From Janthinobacterium sp051380735 (GTDB lineage Bacteria; Pseudomonadota; Gammaproteobacteria; Burkholderiales; Burkholderiaceae_D), in assembly GCF_051380735.1 (NCBI RefSeq), contig NZ_JBNYXQ010000001.1, positions 1,736,001 through 1,800,000 on the forward strand: a stretch of 64,000 nt of DNA. The letters are read 5' to 3'. The first letter of the stretch is position 1; each line of letters starts with the position of its first letter. A model generated the notes under the pieces. It worked only from the letters and a program-made list of their open reading frames with translations, was not told the origin of the DNA and searched no databases. Below, piece after piece: positions 42,753-51,394 of the stretch. Both the position numbers and the translations under genes were made by a program.

Positions 42753-43318
42753 GGTTTGGCTTTCTTCGCTTTGGCGGATTTTTCAGGTTTGTCTTCGGGG
42801 CTGAGGAACTTGGCCACCTTGCCGCCCATCGCCAGCATGCGCTGCAAGGTGGCTGGCGGCAGGTTCTTGTAGTCGCTGTAGGTGGCGGTCAGCATCTCAA
42901 GAAAGGCCAGCACTTCGCCCATGCGCGCCAGCGTGGCCGGTGGAATCGCCGCATCGTGCTCGCCTTCGATTGCACACTCGCGCAAGACGGTGAGGGTCGG
43001 GTCGATCTCGCGCCGCTTGCGCTCTTCCATGATGACGCGGAAGATCTCCCACACATCCTGCAGCGCCACGAAATGGTCGCGCCGGTCCTTCAGCATGTGG
43101 GTCACGCGCACCAGGCCCCAGCTTTGCAATTCCTTCAGGCTGTTGCTGACATTCGAACGCGCCACGTTCAGGCTGGCGGCAATCTCTTCCGCCGTCAGCG
43201 GCTCATTGGCCAGGAACAGCAGCGCGTGAATCTGTGCCACGGTGCGGTTGACGCCCCAGCGGGTGCCCATTTCGCCCCAGTGCAAAATGTACTTTTGTGT
43301 GGTTGGACTCAGCTCCAT
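42749..43318 (-). CDS. GbsR/MarR-family transcriptional regulator (189 aa)
   Basis: Winged helix-turn-helix regulator (residues ~25-95: LLFLANEPLTAEEIAASLNVARSNVSNSLKELQSWGLVRV) with a helical C-terminal half and a Lys-rich tail. It leads an operon with DUF4166 and the epimerase. A promoter (43360-43388) with a perfect inverted repeat across its -10 box lies upstream, indicating autorepression. Confidence 0.9.
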   Translation of the reverse strand: MELSPTTQKYILHWGEMGTRWGVNRTVAQIHALLFLANEPLTAEEIAASLNVARSNVSNSLKELQSWGLVRVTHMLKDRRDHFVALQDVWEIFRVIMEERKRREIDPTLTVLRECAIEGEHDAAIPPATLARMGEVLAFLEMLTATYSDYKNLPPATLQRMLAMGGKVAKFLSPEDKPEKSAKAKKAKP

Positions 43319-43342
43319 GATCTCGGCTCCATCTTTTCTCTT

Positions 43343-43388
43343 ATTTCTGTCGTTGCAGAAATGTAATGCGATAAAGAAACTGAGTCAA
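43343..43388 (-). promoter_or_regulatory. Promoter and operator of the GbsR/MarR operon
   Basis: Minus strand TTGACT (43388-43383), 17-bp spacer, TACATT (43365-43360). Perfect inverted repeat ATTTCTG / CAGAAAT at 43343-43349 and 43356-43362 overlaps the -10 box. Well placed for repression by the regulator. Confidence 0.65.
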
Positions 43389-43398
43389 GCACGATTCC

Positions 43399-44511
43399 TT
43401 ACAAGGCAGGCGGCTGGCCCATGGCTTTGAGGAACTGCTGCTGCGAGGCGTGCAGCTGCAGGTAGCCGATCTCGCGGTAGGTCAAGCCATGGCGTGGCGC
43501 CAGTTCGGCGATGATGCGCGCCAGCGCCGGGTAGTGGCGATGGTTCCAGGTCGGGAACAGATGGTGGGTCAGGTGCAGGTTCAGGCCGCCGAGCCAGTAG
43601 CCCAGCCAGCGCAAGGCGCGCGGCTTCGGTGTCCAGTCACAGGTGGTGTAGAACGTGTGCTGGTACCAGTCATGCGGCAAGGTGCCGTCTTCGCCGGGCT
43701 GGAAGAAATCGACTTCGGCCCAATGGGTGCCGAGGATCAGCGCCACCAGCACGCACGAGGCGATCATCTGCCCCAGCAGATAGGCGCCCAGCACCGTGGC
43801 CCAGCCGATGCCGTGGCCTTGCACCACCCAGATCGGCAGCGCCAGCACCAGCGCCACATGGCCCAGCTTCCAGCCCAGGAACATCGCCCAGCCACGCCAG
43901 CCCTGCAGCTGGCTGTGGGCCGCCACCGGCGTCTTGCCGAAGCGGTCCAGCCAGTCGCCATACCAGTTCAGGTAGGGCAGCGACAGCGCAGCGATCATGG
44001 GCCAGTACAGGTATTGATAGCGGTACTGCGGCGACCAGCGCTGGTATGGCGTCTGGCGCAAGAACGGGTTCGGCTCCGTATCGAGGTCATAGCCTTCGAC
44101 ATTGGCATAGGTGTGGTGGAACTGCACATGGCGGATGGTCCAGAAATCCATGTCCACGCCCACCGGCAAGCTGACCAGGCGCGTCAGGAGGCGATTCAGC
44201 GGTCCGCGCCGGAACATGGCGCTGTGCGCGCCGTCGTGCAGGCTGTTCATGGCCAGCACCATCGCCGTCACCACGCAGGCCACATAGCTGGCGACAAAGC
44301 CGAAAGTGGTCCCGGCGCGCAGCGCCAGCACATACAGCACGACCGCCAGGCCCGTCAGGGCAACCGCCTTGAGATGGATGCGCCAGTCGGCAAAGCGGTG
44401 CGTGGATGCCGCCGCCAGGTAGGCGTCGGCCCGCTCGCGCAGCTCGCGCCGGAAGGCCGAATCGCGCGCCGGCCGAAAACGTAGCGGCGGCAGCTGGGAA
44501 GACGCCGTCAT
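43399..44511 (-). CDS. Membrane fatty acid desaturase (370 aa)
   Basis: Integral membrane di-iron desaturase with histidine boxes HDGAH, HVQFHHTY and HLTHHLFPTWNHRHY, and about four membrane helices. Start at 44511, overlapping the previous stop (ATGA). Last gene of the lipid operon; it probably desaturates the lipid product or its acyl precursor. Confidence 0.92.
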   Translation of the reverse strand: MTASSQLPPLRFRPARDSAFRRELRERADAYLAAASTHRFADWRIHLKAVALTGLAVVLYVLALRAGTTFGFVASYVACVVTAMVLAMNSLHDGAHSAMFRRGPLNRLLTRLVSLPVGVDMDFWTIRHVQFHHTYANVEGYDLDTEPNPFLRQTPYQRWSPQYRYQYLYWPMIAALSLPYLNWYGDWLDRFGKTPVAAHSQLQGWRGWAMFLGWKLGHVALVLALPIWVVQGHGIGWATVLGAYLLGQMIASCVLVALILGTHWAEVDFFQPGEDGTLPHDWYQHTFYTTCDWTPKPRALRWLGYWLGGLNLHLTHHLFPTWNHRHYPALARIIAELAPRHGLTYREIGYLQLHASQQQFLKAMGQPPAL

Positions 44512-45626
44512 GCGCGCGTGCCCTCTTGCGCCGGCCACCATAACCGGCGCGCGCCATCGAGGCCATGCACCAGCAGCAGCCCCATGAAGATCACGCCCCA
44601 GGCATCGCGTGCACCTTGCCAGAACAGGAACAGCAGCGGCAGCACCAGACAGATGGATATCCACGCCAGCGCCCCCCAGCGGCGCGCATCCGACAGGCCG
44701 CCCAGCGCCAGGGTGCCGGCAAAGATCAGGGCAAACAGCGCCCCCTGCTGCGCGGCGGTCCATGCCGCCTCGTGGTTGACGTAATAGATCACCAGGCCAA
44801 ACAGGATCACGCCGCCGACGCCGATATACAGTTCGGGCACGTGGAACACGCCGCGCGACTGCCAGTCGGGAAAGCGCGCGCGCAGCCATTTGAACAGTTT
44901 GCCGTTGCTGGCCAATAGCGGATTGTGGGTAGGCGTCGTGCCCTTCACGCCATAGCGCATTTCCACGCCATCGAGCTCCGGCTGGAAGCTGCCGAACAAT
45001 TTATCCCACAACAGCAGGGTGCCGCCGAAATTGCGGTTGATATAGCGCTTGTCGGTGCCGTGGTGTACCCGGTGGTGCGACGGCGTGACCATGATTTTAT
45101 CGAGGATGCCGGACTTGTTGACCAGCGCATTGTGGTTGTAGAACTGCACCGAGTAATGCAGCGACGAGATGACGACAAAGATTTCCAGCGGCAGCCCCAG
45201 CACGGCCAGGATGGCGATAAACGGAAAATTGGTCAGCGACGAATACCAGGAATTGCGCACGCCCAGCGACAGGTTGAAATGTTCGCCCTGGTGGTGCACC
45301 ACGTGCACCGCCCACAGCAGCGGAATTTTATGGTGCAGGCGGTGCATCCAGTAAAAGCACAGATCCCAGGCCACAAACGCGAACAGCCATTGGGCCGCCA
45401 GCGGCCACTGGTCGACAATATGCAGGTTGGCATGGCGCAGCAGCAGCGCAAATGCGGCCACTTCCACACCGCGAAACACCCACATCAGGATATGGCCGGA
45501 ATTGAGATTGAAGATTACGTCTTTCCATGGCACCGGCGTCTTGCGTACCCATTTGAGTATCAGGAGTTCGGCCAGCACGAAGGCCAGCATGATCACGAAA
45601 GTGAGGGCAAAGGGATTGAGGTTCAT
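44508..45626 (-). CDS. Sterol desaturase / fatty acid hydroxylase family protein (372 aa)
   Basis: Integral membrane di-iron oxidase. Histidine motifs WMHRLHHKI, HVVHHQGEHFN and SHHRVHHGTD are typical. Start at 45626, overlapping the PAP2 gene. The C-terminal ~110 residues add further hydrophobic helices. Substrate unknown but presumably the lipid made by this operon. Confidence 0.9.
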   Translation of the reverse strand: MNLNPFALTFVIMLAFVLAELLILKWVRKTPVPWKDVIFNLNSGHILMWVFRGVEVAAFALLLRHANLHIVDQWPLAAQWLFAFVAWDLCFYWMHRLHHKIPLLWAVHVVHHQGEHFNLSLGVRNSWYSSLTNFPFIAILAVLGLPLEIFVVISSLHYSVQFYNHNALVNKSGILDKIMVTPSHHRVHHGTDKRYINRNFGGTLLLWDKLFGSFQPELDGVEMRYGVKGTTPTHNPLLASNGKLFKWLRARFPDWQSRGVFHVPELYIGVGGVILFGLVIYYVNHEAAWTAAQQGALFALIFAGTLALGGLSDARRWGALAWISICLVLPLLFLFWQGARDAWGVIFMGLLLVHGLDGARRLWWPAQEGTRA

Positions 45627-46246
45627 GGTGCAATTTCCGCAGAAATGTTGCGACGATCTGCCGAGGATACGCGCATTTTCGCCAGCGCGCCGCCCGCCAG
45701 GCCCACCAGCAGGCCGGCGCCCAGGTCGATGCTGACATGCCGGCGCAGCGCTATGATGGCGTAGCAGATGCCCAGCGTCAGCAGCACCGCCAGTACCGAG
45801 CGCAGCGGACGCCCGCGTTCCAGCAGCGCCCAGGCGCACAGCAGGGTCAAGGCGCCGTGCAGCGAAGGCAGGCAGTTCTGCGTGGAATCCATCGTCTGCA
45901 GCATGCGCAATACCTGCGTGCTCCAGCCGGTGCCATCACCTACCGGCGGATACGCCAGGGTGGTCGGATACAGCAGGAACACCACGCCGCAGATTAGCGC
46001 CGACACCGCCATGGCGCGCGCCAGCCAGCGCACGCGGACAGGGCTGACCACCAGGTAGGTGTGAGGGATCAGGATAAAAAAGGACAGGTACAGCCAGATC
46101 GCCGCGTCGCTATACGCAATCGCCCGGTCGATAAAGGTCTCGGGCAGTATCATTCCCTGCCCTTGCAGCAAATCACTGGAAAAATACACCAGGCCCACGC
46201 TGCCCCAGCCGGCCAGCAGATACAGCAAACGTCGGGAAAAATTCAT
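45623..46246 (-). CDS. PAP2-family membrane phosphatase (207 aa)
   Basis: Five to six membrane helices. The PAP2 active-site motifs are present as CLPSLHGAL and RRHVSIDLGAG. It resembles the inositol-phosphorylceramide-synthase-like branch. May dephosphorylate or transfer a lipid head group. Coupled by ATGA overlaps on both sides. Confidence 0.82.
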   Translation of the reverse strand: MNFSRRLLYLLAGWGSVGLVYFSSDLLQGQGMILPETFIDRAIAYSDAAIWLYLSFFILIPHTYLVVSPVRVRWLARAMAVSALICGVVFLLYPTTLAYPPVGDGTGWSTQVLRMLQTMDSTQNCLPSLHGALTLLCAWALLERGRPLRSVLAVLLTLGICYAIIALRRHVSIDLGAGLLVGLAGGALAKMRVSSADRRNISAEIAP

Positions 46247-47538
46247 GGCAAGGCTAGGCGTCGGATACGGCGCCGTTTCATGGTGGGATCAAAGGCCGGC
46301 AAATCACGGCTGACGGTCCAGTCCAGCCGTTCGACCGCCACGCCCAGCCCTTGCAGCACGCCTTCCAGGTGGGCTTGCAACGCGGCCAGGCCCGCATCAT
46401 CCTGCTCCGCATGCAGCTGCAAGGTGCTCGCTCCCTGCTGCACCAGGCGATAGTCGCAATCGGCAGGCAAGGCCTGCGCAAACGCGCGCGTCAGCACATC
46501 GGCAAAGACAGCCACAGTCTGGCCGTCGAAGGGCGCAGGCAGCACCAGCATATCGTCGCAGCGCCCTTCGATGCCTTCAATGGCACGCGTGGCGCGCCCG
46601 CAGGGGCAAGGCGTGGCGCGCGCCAGCAAGATATCGTCGAGCCGGTAGCGCACGATGGGTTGCGTAATGCGCGTAAAGTCGGTAATCACGGGCACGAAGC
46701 GCCGCTGTTGTGGGTCCAGCCACTGCGGCTCGACATGCACGTATTCCTCGTTCAGGTGCAGCACACCGTGTTCGCAGGTGCTGGCCAGAAAACCTTCGGT
46801 GGCCTGGTAGATTTCATGCACGGCGCCAAACGCCTGCACGATCAGCGCGCGGTCCTGCGCTTCGAGCACTTCGGCCACCGAGATAACTTTTTTCGGCGCC
46901 AGGGTCAGGCGCCCCGCAATCACGCCCAGCGCAAGCTGGCGCAGCACCTGGGCCGGCGCCACGATCACGGACGGCCGGTACGCCACCAGTTCGGCGCACA
47001 GCGCGTCGAACGGCTGGAACAGGTCGTAAAAGGCAAAGGTCAGCCACGGCGAGCGCACGGCCGTGTACAGATTGCTGTTCGCGCGCAGGAACAAGGCCAC
47101 TCTTTCGCCGGAAAACAGGCCGTCGGGCAGCGCCTTGGCCAGCATCACGCCGGCCCACTGGGCTTTTTCACGCGGGCTGACGGTAAATACGGCGCGCTGC
47201 GACGAGGTGCCCGACGACAGGCCCACCGTGATCTCGCCCACCGCAGGCGTGAAGTCGCGGCTGCGCTCGGCCGCCATGGCCGCCGCCATCGCAGGCGCCA
47301 GCTTGACGCCTGCCGTGTTCATGGCGTCGAAATGCTCGATCATCAGCGCCTTGTTCATGCTGGGCCACCGGGCCAGAGGCAGCTCGCGGAACGGCGCGAA
47401 GTACCTGCTGCGCGCGCATAGCTTGTCCATAAAGCTTGCCAGCTGGCGCTCTTGATACGCATCGAGCTGCGCGCGGCCGGCAAAGCGCAGGCGCCGCGTG
47501 CGCCAGTAGGCCAGCAGCAGCCAGAAAATGCGCTTCAA
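46243..47538 (-). CDS. Adenylate-forming enzyme, F390 synthetase/CapK-related (431 aa)
   Basis: ANL-superfamily-like protein: VGLSSGTSSQRAVF (P-loop-like), EIYQATEGFLA (A5-like), FTRITQPIVRYRLDDI (A7-like arginine/aspartate), CPCGRATRAIEGIEGR. Probably activates a carboxylic acid as adenylate for later lipid assembly. Compared with OleC-type ligases it is shorter and lacks the usual large C-terminal lid. Confidence 0.82.
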   Translation of the reverse strand: MKRIFWLLLAYWRTRRLRFAGRAQLDAYQERQLASFMDKLCARSRYFAPFRELPLARWPSMNKALMIEHFDAMNTAGVKLAPAMAAAMAAERSRDFTPAVGEITVGLSSGTSSQRAVFTVSPREKAQWAGVMLAKALPDGLFSGERVALFLRANSNLYTAVRSPWLTFAFYDLFQPFDALCAELVAYRPSVIVAPAQVLRQLALGVIAGRLTLAPKKVISVAEVLEAQDRALIVQAFGAVHEIYQATEGFLASTCEHGVLHLNEEYVHVEPQWLDPQQRRFVPVITDFTRITQPIVRYRLDDILLARATPCPCGRATRAIEGIEGRCDDMLVLPAPFDGQTVAVFADVLTRAFAQALPADCDYRLVQQGASTLQLHAEQDDAGLAALQAHLEGVLQGLGVAVERLDWTVSRDLPAFDPTMKRRRIRRLALP

Positions 47539-48365
47539 GGTCGGCCCGCCACAGGCAAGTAATCATCGGTGTCTTCATGCGTGATGCGGATCCGTGCATT
47601 GCCGCCCTGGTGCAGCTGGTGCAGGCGGTGCAGGGTCTCGTAATAAGGCGCGCGCTTGTGCTGGATAATGAACGACAGCTCGGACGGGCCGCGCAGTTGC
47701 TGGAAGCTTTCCGGCACCCAGGCTGCATCCGACGCCAGCAAGGTCCAGCCGCTGTCTTGCAGCACGAACGCACCGAGGTGGCCGATGGCGTGGCCGGGCA
47801 GCTCGACGATATAGATCTCGCCGGTGCCGCTGACATCGCGCCCCGTCTTGAACGGGTGCAGCTCGGCCGGCAAAGCGGTTTCGGGCACGCTTTCCACAAA
47901 CGCCAGGCGATCCGCTATATCAGCGGGCAGCAGCTCGGGCACAAAGGCCTTGCGCACGGCAGGGATACCGGTCAGGCCACGTACGGCGTCCCAGCCGGTC
48001 TTCGACGCCATCAGCCGCGCCTGCGGAAAGTCGCGCATGCCCGCAATATGGTCGGCATGGAAATGCGACAGCAGCAGGGTGTGGATATCGCCGGGCGATA
48101 TGCCATGCGCGCGCAACTGGCCCTGCAGCGACTCGTTTTCGTCAAAAAAGATCGGCGTAACCCAAGCGTACATGCGGTACACGCCCCTGGACGTGGCAGT
48201 GCGGAAGTGTTCGGCGTAGCCGGTGTCCCACAGGTACAGGCCCGCGCGGGTCTCGATCAGGTAGGCGCGCGAAGGAAAGCAGCGGCTGGCCAGGCCACTG
48301 CCTTTGAGCACCATGCAGGACGGATGGGTGCAGTGACCGACGCGAAAAGCGGTAATGCTAGCCAT
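47535..48365 (-). CDS. MBL-fold metallo-hydrolase (276 aa)
   Basis: Metallo-beta-lactamase fold with the metal motif SHFHADH, later ELPGHAIGHLG and a C-terminal ITHEDTDDY. The arrangement resembles lactonase-type hydrolases. In this operon it could cleave a beta-lactone, thioester or ester intermediate. No signal peptide, so it is cytoplasmic. Confidence 0.88.
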   Translation of the reverse strand: MASITAFRVGHCTHPSCMVLKGSGLASRCFPSRAYLIETRAGLYLWDTGYAEHFRTATSRGVYRMYAWVTPIFFDENESLQGQLRAHGISPGDIHTLLLSHFHADHIAGMRDFPQARLMASKTGWDAVRGLTGIPAVRKAFVPELLPADIADRLAFVESVPETALPAELHPFKTGRDVSGTGEIYIVELPGHAIGHLGAFVLQDSGWTLLASDAAWVPESFQQLRGPSELSFIIQHKRAPYYETLHRLHQLHQGGNARIRITHEDTDDYLPVAGRP

Positions 48366-49395
48366 TGCGCTCCTTTGCCACCTGGTGCGCGGCCGCCTCC
48401 TGGCGCATCCACTGCGCCGTGCGGGCGATGCCGTCCTGCAGGCTGACGACGGGACGGTAGCCCAGCACCTTGCGCGCCTTGGCGTTGTCGAGCGTCATGT
48501 CGAAACTGAGCGCGCCGATGCTGTAAGGCGTCAGCGACGGCTCGCGGCGCGTGAAACGGGCGCCGAACTGCATCAGCCGGGCGACGGTTGCCAGTACCCG
48601 GTAAGGCATGCTGACGATCTCGAACGGCTGGCGCAGATGGTCGCCAAACAGGCTGCGCAAGATGTCGCACAGGCGCGCCGGTTCGCAGTTGGTGATATTG
48701 AAGGCGCTGCCCGACGCCAGCGTCTTGTGCAGGGTGGCCAGCCACATGGCGTGTACCACATTGTCAACATAGGTGATGTCGATGGTGGCTGCGCCGCCAT
48801 TGGGCAGCGGCAGCTTGCCGCCGCGTTCCTGCAGCACGCGCGCCAGGCGCGGTATCAGCACCTGGTCGTGCGGGCCGAAGATGGCGCGCGGGCGCAAGAT
48901 CACGCACAACATCTGGCGGTGCTTGTCGGCCGCTTCCTGCACCAGTTTTTCCGCCATCGCCTTGGTGCGCGCGTAGGCGTTCACATAGACGTCGGGGCGG
49001 AAGGTTTCCGGCACTTCGTGGCGGTTGCGGTAGTCGAAATACAGGGCCGGCGTGGAGATGTGCACAAAGCGCGCCACATGCGAGGCCCCGGCCGCGCGCA
49101 GCAGCTGGCCAGTGGCGGTGACATTGGCGGCAATGAAATCGCGTTCCAGCCCCCACGGCGAGGACAGCGCGGCGCAGTGCCAGACAGCGTCCATGCCGCG
49201 TACCAGCTGATCGACCTGCTGCGGTGCGGCTTGCGCCAGGTCGAGCGGCACGAACTGGGCGCCCAGGCGTTCGAGCTCGCGGCCCACGGCCAGGTTGCGG
49301 CCGCTGGCGCGCACGTCCACGCCCTGCGACAGCAGGAAGTGCACGGCATTGCGCCCCAGGCCGCCAGTCGCCCCCGTGACCAGTATCCGCTTCAT
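48358..49395 (-). CDS. NAD(P)-dependent 3beta-HSD-like dehydrogenase (345 aa)
   Basis: Extended SDR: ILVTGATGGLGRNAV at the N-terminus, WHCAALSSPWG, and the YxxxK of YARTKAMAEKLV. Similar to OleD-type and 3beta-hydroxysteroid dehydrogenase-like enzymes. Start ATG at 49395; an open extension of 11 codons upstream is rejected. Probably reduces the keto intermediate formed by the KAS III-like enzyme encoded upstream. Confidence 0.88.
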   Translation of the reverse strand: MKRILVTGATGGLGRNAVHFLLSQGVDVRASGRNLAVGRELERLGAQFVPLDLAQAAPQQVDQLVRGMDAVWHCAALSSPWGLERDFIAANVTATGQLLRAAGASHVARFVHISTPALYFDYRNRHEVPETFRPDVYVNAYARTKAMAEKLVQEAADKHRQMLCVILRPRAIFGPHDQVLIPRLARVLQERGGKLPLPNGGAATIDITYVDNVVHAMWLATLHKTLASGSAFNITNCEPARLCDILRSLFGDHLRQPFEIVSMPYRVLATVARLMQFGARFTRREPSLTPYSIGALSFDMTLDNAKARKVLGYRPVVSLQDGIARTAQWMRQEAAAHQVAKERNG

Positions 49396-49431
49396 TACCT
49401 CATCCTCATATCGCGCATCATGGATCAAGCA

Positions 49432-50412
49432 TCACAGATCGATTATCATGCCGCCGATGGTCAGCCCGGCGGCCGTGCCCATCATCAGCAGGCGCTGGCC
49501 CGGCACTGCCCGGCCCGTCATCACGGCCTCGTGCAACGCGGTGGGCAGCGAGGCCGCCACCTGGTTGCCATGGGTCTCGAAGATCTTGATGATTTTAGCA
49601 TCGGGCACATCGAGGATGCGCGCAGCATGCGCCAGGCCCAGCGGACTGGCCTGGTGCGGCACCACCACGTCGATGCGATCGAGGCCGGCACCGGATTCGG
49701 CCACCAGCTGGTCGAGAAAAGCCGGCATGACCTTGACGGCCAGGCGGAACACGGCCTTGCCGTCCATGCGAAACAGGTAGTCTCCCGGTTCGCTGCCATT
49801 GCGCGGATTGCGCTCGGTGCCGCCACCGCGAATTTCGCAGTAGCGCCGCCCTTCCGGATACGTCGCCATCTTGTACGCGACAATGCCGGCCGTGCCGTCG
49901 CCGCGCTCGACGATGACGGCGGCGGCGCCGTCGCCGAAGATCATCGATGCTTCCGGTTCGCTCCAGTCGACCCCACGCGAGGCGAGATCGGACGAGACAA
50001 TCGCAATGTGCTTGTAGCCACCGTCGGCCAGCATCGAGGCGGCCACGCGCAAGGCCGCCATGAAACTGAGGCAACTGGCGTTGATGTCGAAGGCGGGCGT
50101 GCCGGCTGGCAGGCCCGCGTGCAGGGCGATAAAACAGGCCGTGTTCGGCAAGGCTTGTTCGGGCACGCCGCAGGCGCCAATCAACAGATCAACGTCACCC
50201 GGCTGCAGGCCGGCGTTCTTCAGCGCGTCAAGCAGGGCGGCCGCGCCCAGCTGGCTTTGCGATTCGTCGGGTGCGGCCACGAAGCGCGACAACACGCCGC
50301 TTTTTTGCAAGGTGTAGCCGGGCGGATGGCCAAGTTTTCGGTCCAGGCTGTCGGACGTCACGCTATGCGACGGCACGGCCTTGCCTGTCGCGATCAGGCG
50401 TACTGGAATCAT
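49432..50412 (-). CDS. 3-oxoacyl-ACP synthase III-like condensing enzyme (326 aa)
   Basis: Thiolase-fold condensing enzyme with Cys-His-Asn triad C114 (NASCLSF), H253 (VPHQAS) and N283 (ETHGNQVA). First gene of the lipid operon. Similar in role to KAS III or OleA, that is, joining two acyl chains. Start at ATG 50412, where the family begins (MIPVRLIATGKAVP). Confidence 0.92.
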   Translation of the reverse strand: MIPVRLIATGKAVPSHSVTSDSLDRKLGHPPGYTLQKSGVLSRFVAAPDESQSQLGAAALLDALKNAGLQPGDVDLLIGACGVPEQALPNTACFIALHAGLPAGTPAFDINASCLSFMAALRVAASMLADGGYKHIAIVSSDLASRGVDWSEPEASMIFGDGAAAVIVERGDGTAGIVAYKMATYPEGRRYCEIRGGGTERNPRNGSEPGDYLFRMDGKAVFRLAVKVMPAFLDQLVAESGAGLDRIDVVVPHQASPLGLAHAARILDVPDAKIIKIFETHGNQVAASLPTALHEAVMTGRAVPGQRLLMMGTAAGLTIGGMIIDL

Positions 50413-50452
50413 GGGAGCCTTCCTTATTGTTATGTTGGTGAGGCGTCGTGCT

Positions 50453-51334
50453 TCATGGTATGGGCAGGGAATCGCCGCAGTGCTTGCAGAAATTGGCGTC
50501 GTCATCGATATCGCGCTCGCCACAGCCCGGACAGCGGCGGCCAGCCTGCTGGCGGCCGCCGCGCTGCACCGTCATTTCCGCGCTGATGATGCCGGTCGGC
50601 ACGGCCAGTATGCCCCAGCCGAGCAGCATCATCATCGAGGCGATGGTGCGCCCGATATCGGTCTTCGGCGTGATATCGCCAAAGCCCACCGTGGTCATGG
50701 TGCTGATGGCCCAGTAGATCGAGGTGGGGATGCTGCTGAAACCGTTGTGCGGCCCTTCCACCACATACATCACGGTGCCCAGCAAAAACACCACCATCAT
50801 CACGACCGACAGAAAAATCAGGATCTTGCGCCGGCTGGCCAGCAAGGCCCGGCCCAGCATCGTGTATTCATGCACATACGACGTCAGCTTGAGGATGCGG
50901 AACATGCGCAGCAGGCGCAGGATGCGCACATCGATCAGCACATGGGCGCCCGGCAGCAGCAGGCCGATATAGGTCGGCACGATGGCCAGCAAATCGATGA
51001 TGCCGAAAAAACTGCGCGCGTAGCGCACCGGATGCTGCAGGCACGACAGGCGCGCCAGGTATTCAATCGTGAACAGAAAGGTGAAAAACCATTCCAGCCC
51101 CACCAGCCACTGGCCGTAGCGGGCCGCCACCGAGGCGACACTGCTCAGCACCACCACCGTCACGCTGATCAGAATAGCAACGATCAGCACCAGGTCGAAG
51201 GCGCGCCCGGCCTGCGTTTCTGCCTCGAAAATAACGCCATACATGCGCGCGCGCCAGCCCGCCTCGGGCTTGCCGTATCGTTTCTGCGCTTCCTGCGCGG
51301 AGCGCTGCTGCGGTGTCAGGGGTGCCGCCTTCAT
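50453..51334 (-). CDS. Voltage-gated potassium channel-like protein (293 aa)
   Basis: Six-helix ion channel: S1-S4 with a positively charged S4 (RILRLLRMFRILKL), then pore with selectivity filter TVGFGD. The C-terminal tail has a zinc ribbon CPGCGER...FCKHCG, unusual for such channels, which could bind metal. Adjacent to a KefB/C-type antiporter on the same strand. Confidence 0.92.
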   Translation of the reverse strand: MKAAPLTPQQRSAQEAQKRYGKPEAGWRARMYGVIFEAETQAGRAFDLVLIVAILISVTVVVLSSVASVAARYGQWLVGLEWFFTFLFTIEYLARLSCLQHPVRYARSFFGIIDLLAIVPTYIGLLLPGAHVLIDVRILRLLRMFRILKLTSYVHEYTMLGRALLASRRKILIFLSVVMMVVFLLGTVMYVVEGPHNGFSSIPTSIYWAISTMTTVGFGDITPKTDIGRTIASMMMLLGWGILAVPTGIISAEMTVQRGGRQQAGRRCPGCGERDIDDDANFCKHCGDSLPIP

Positions 51335-51394
51335 GCTGGTATTGTGCTCATATGCTAATGATTGTATAGATTATCGCGCCAAAATGGCGACACG

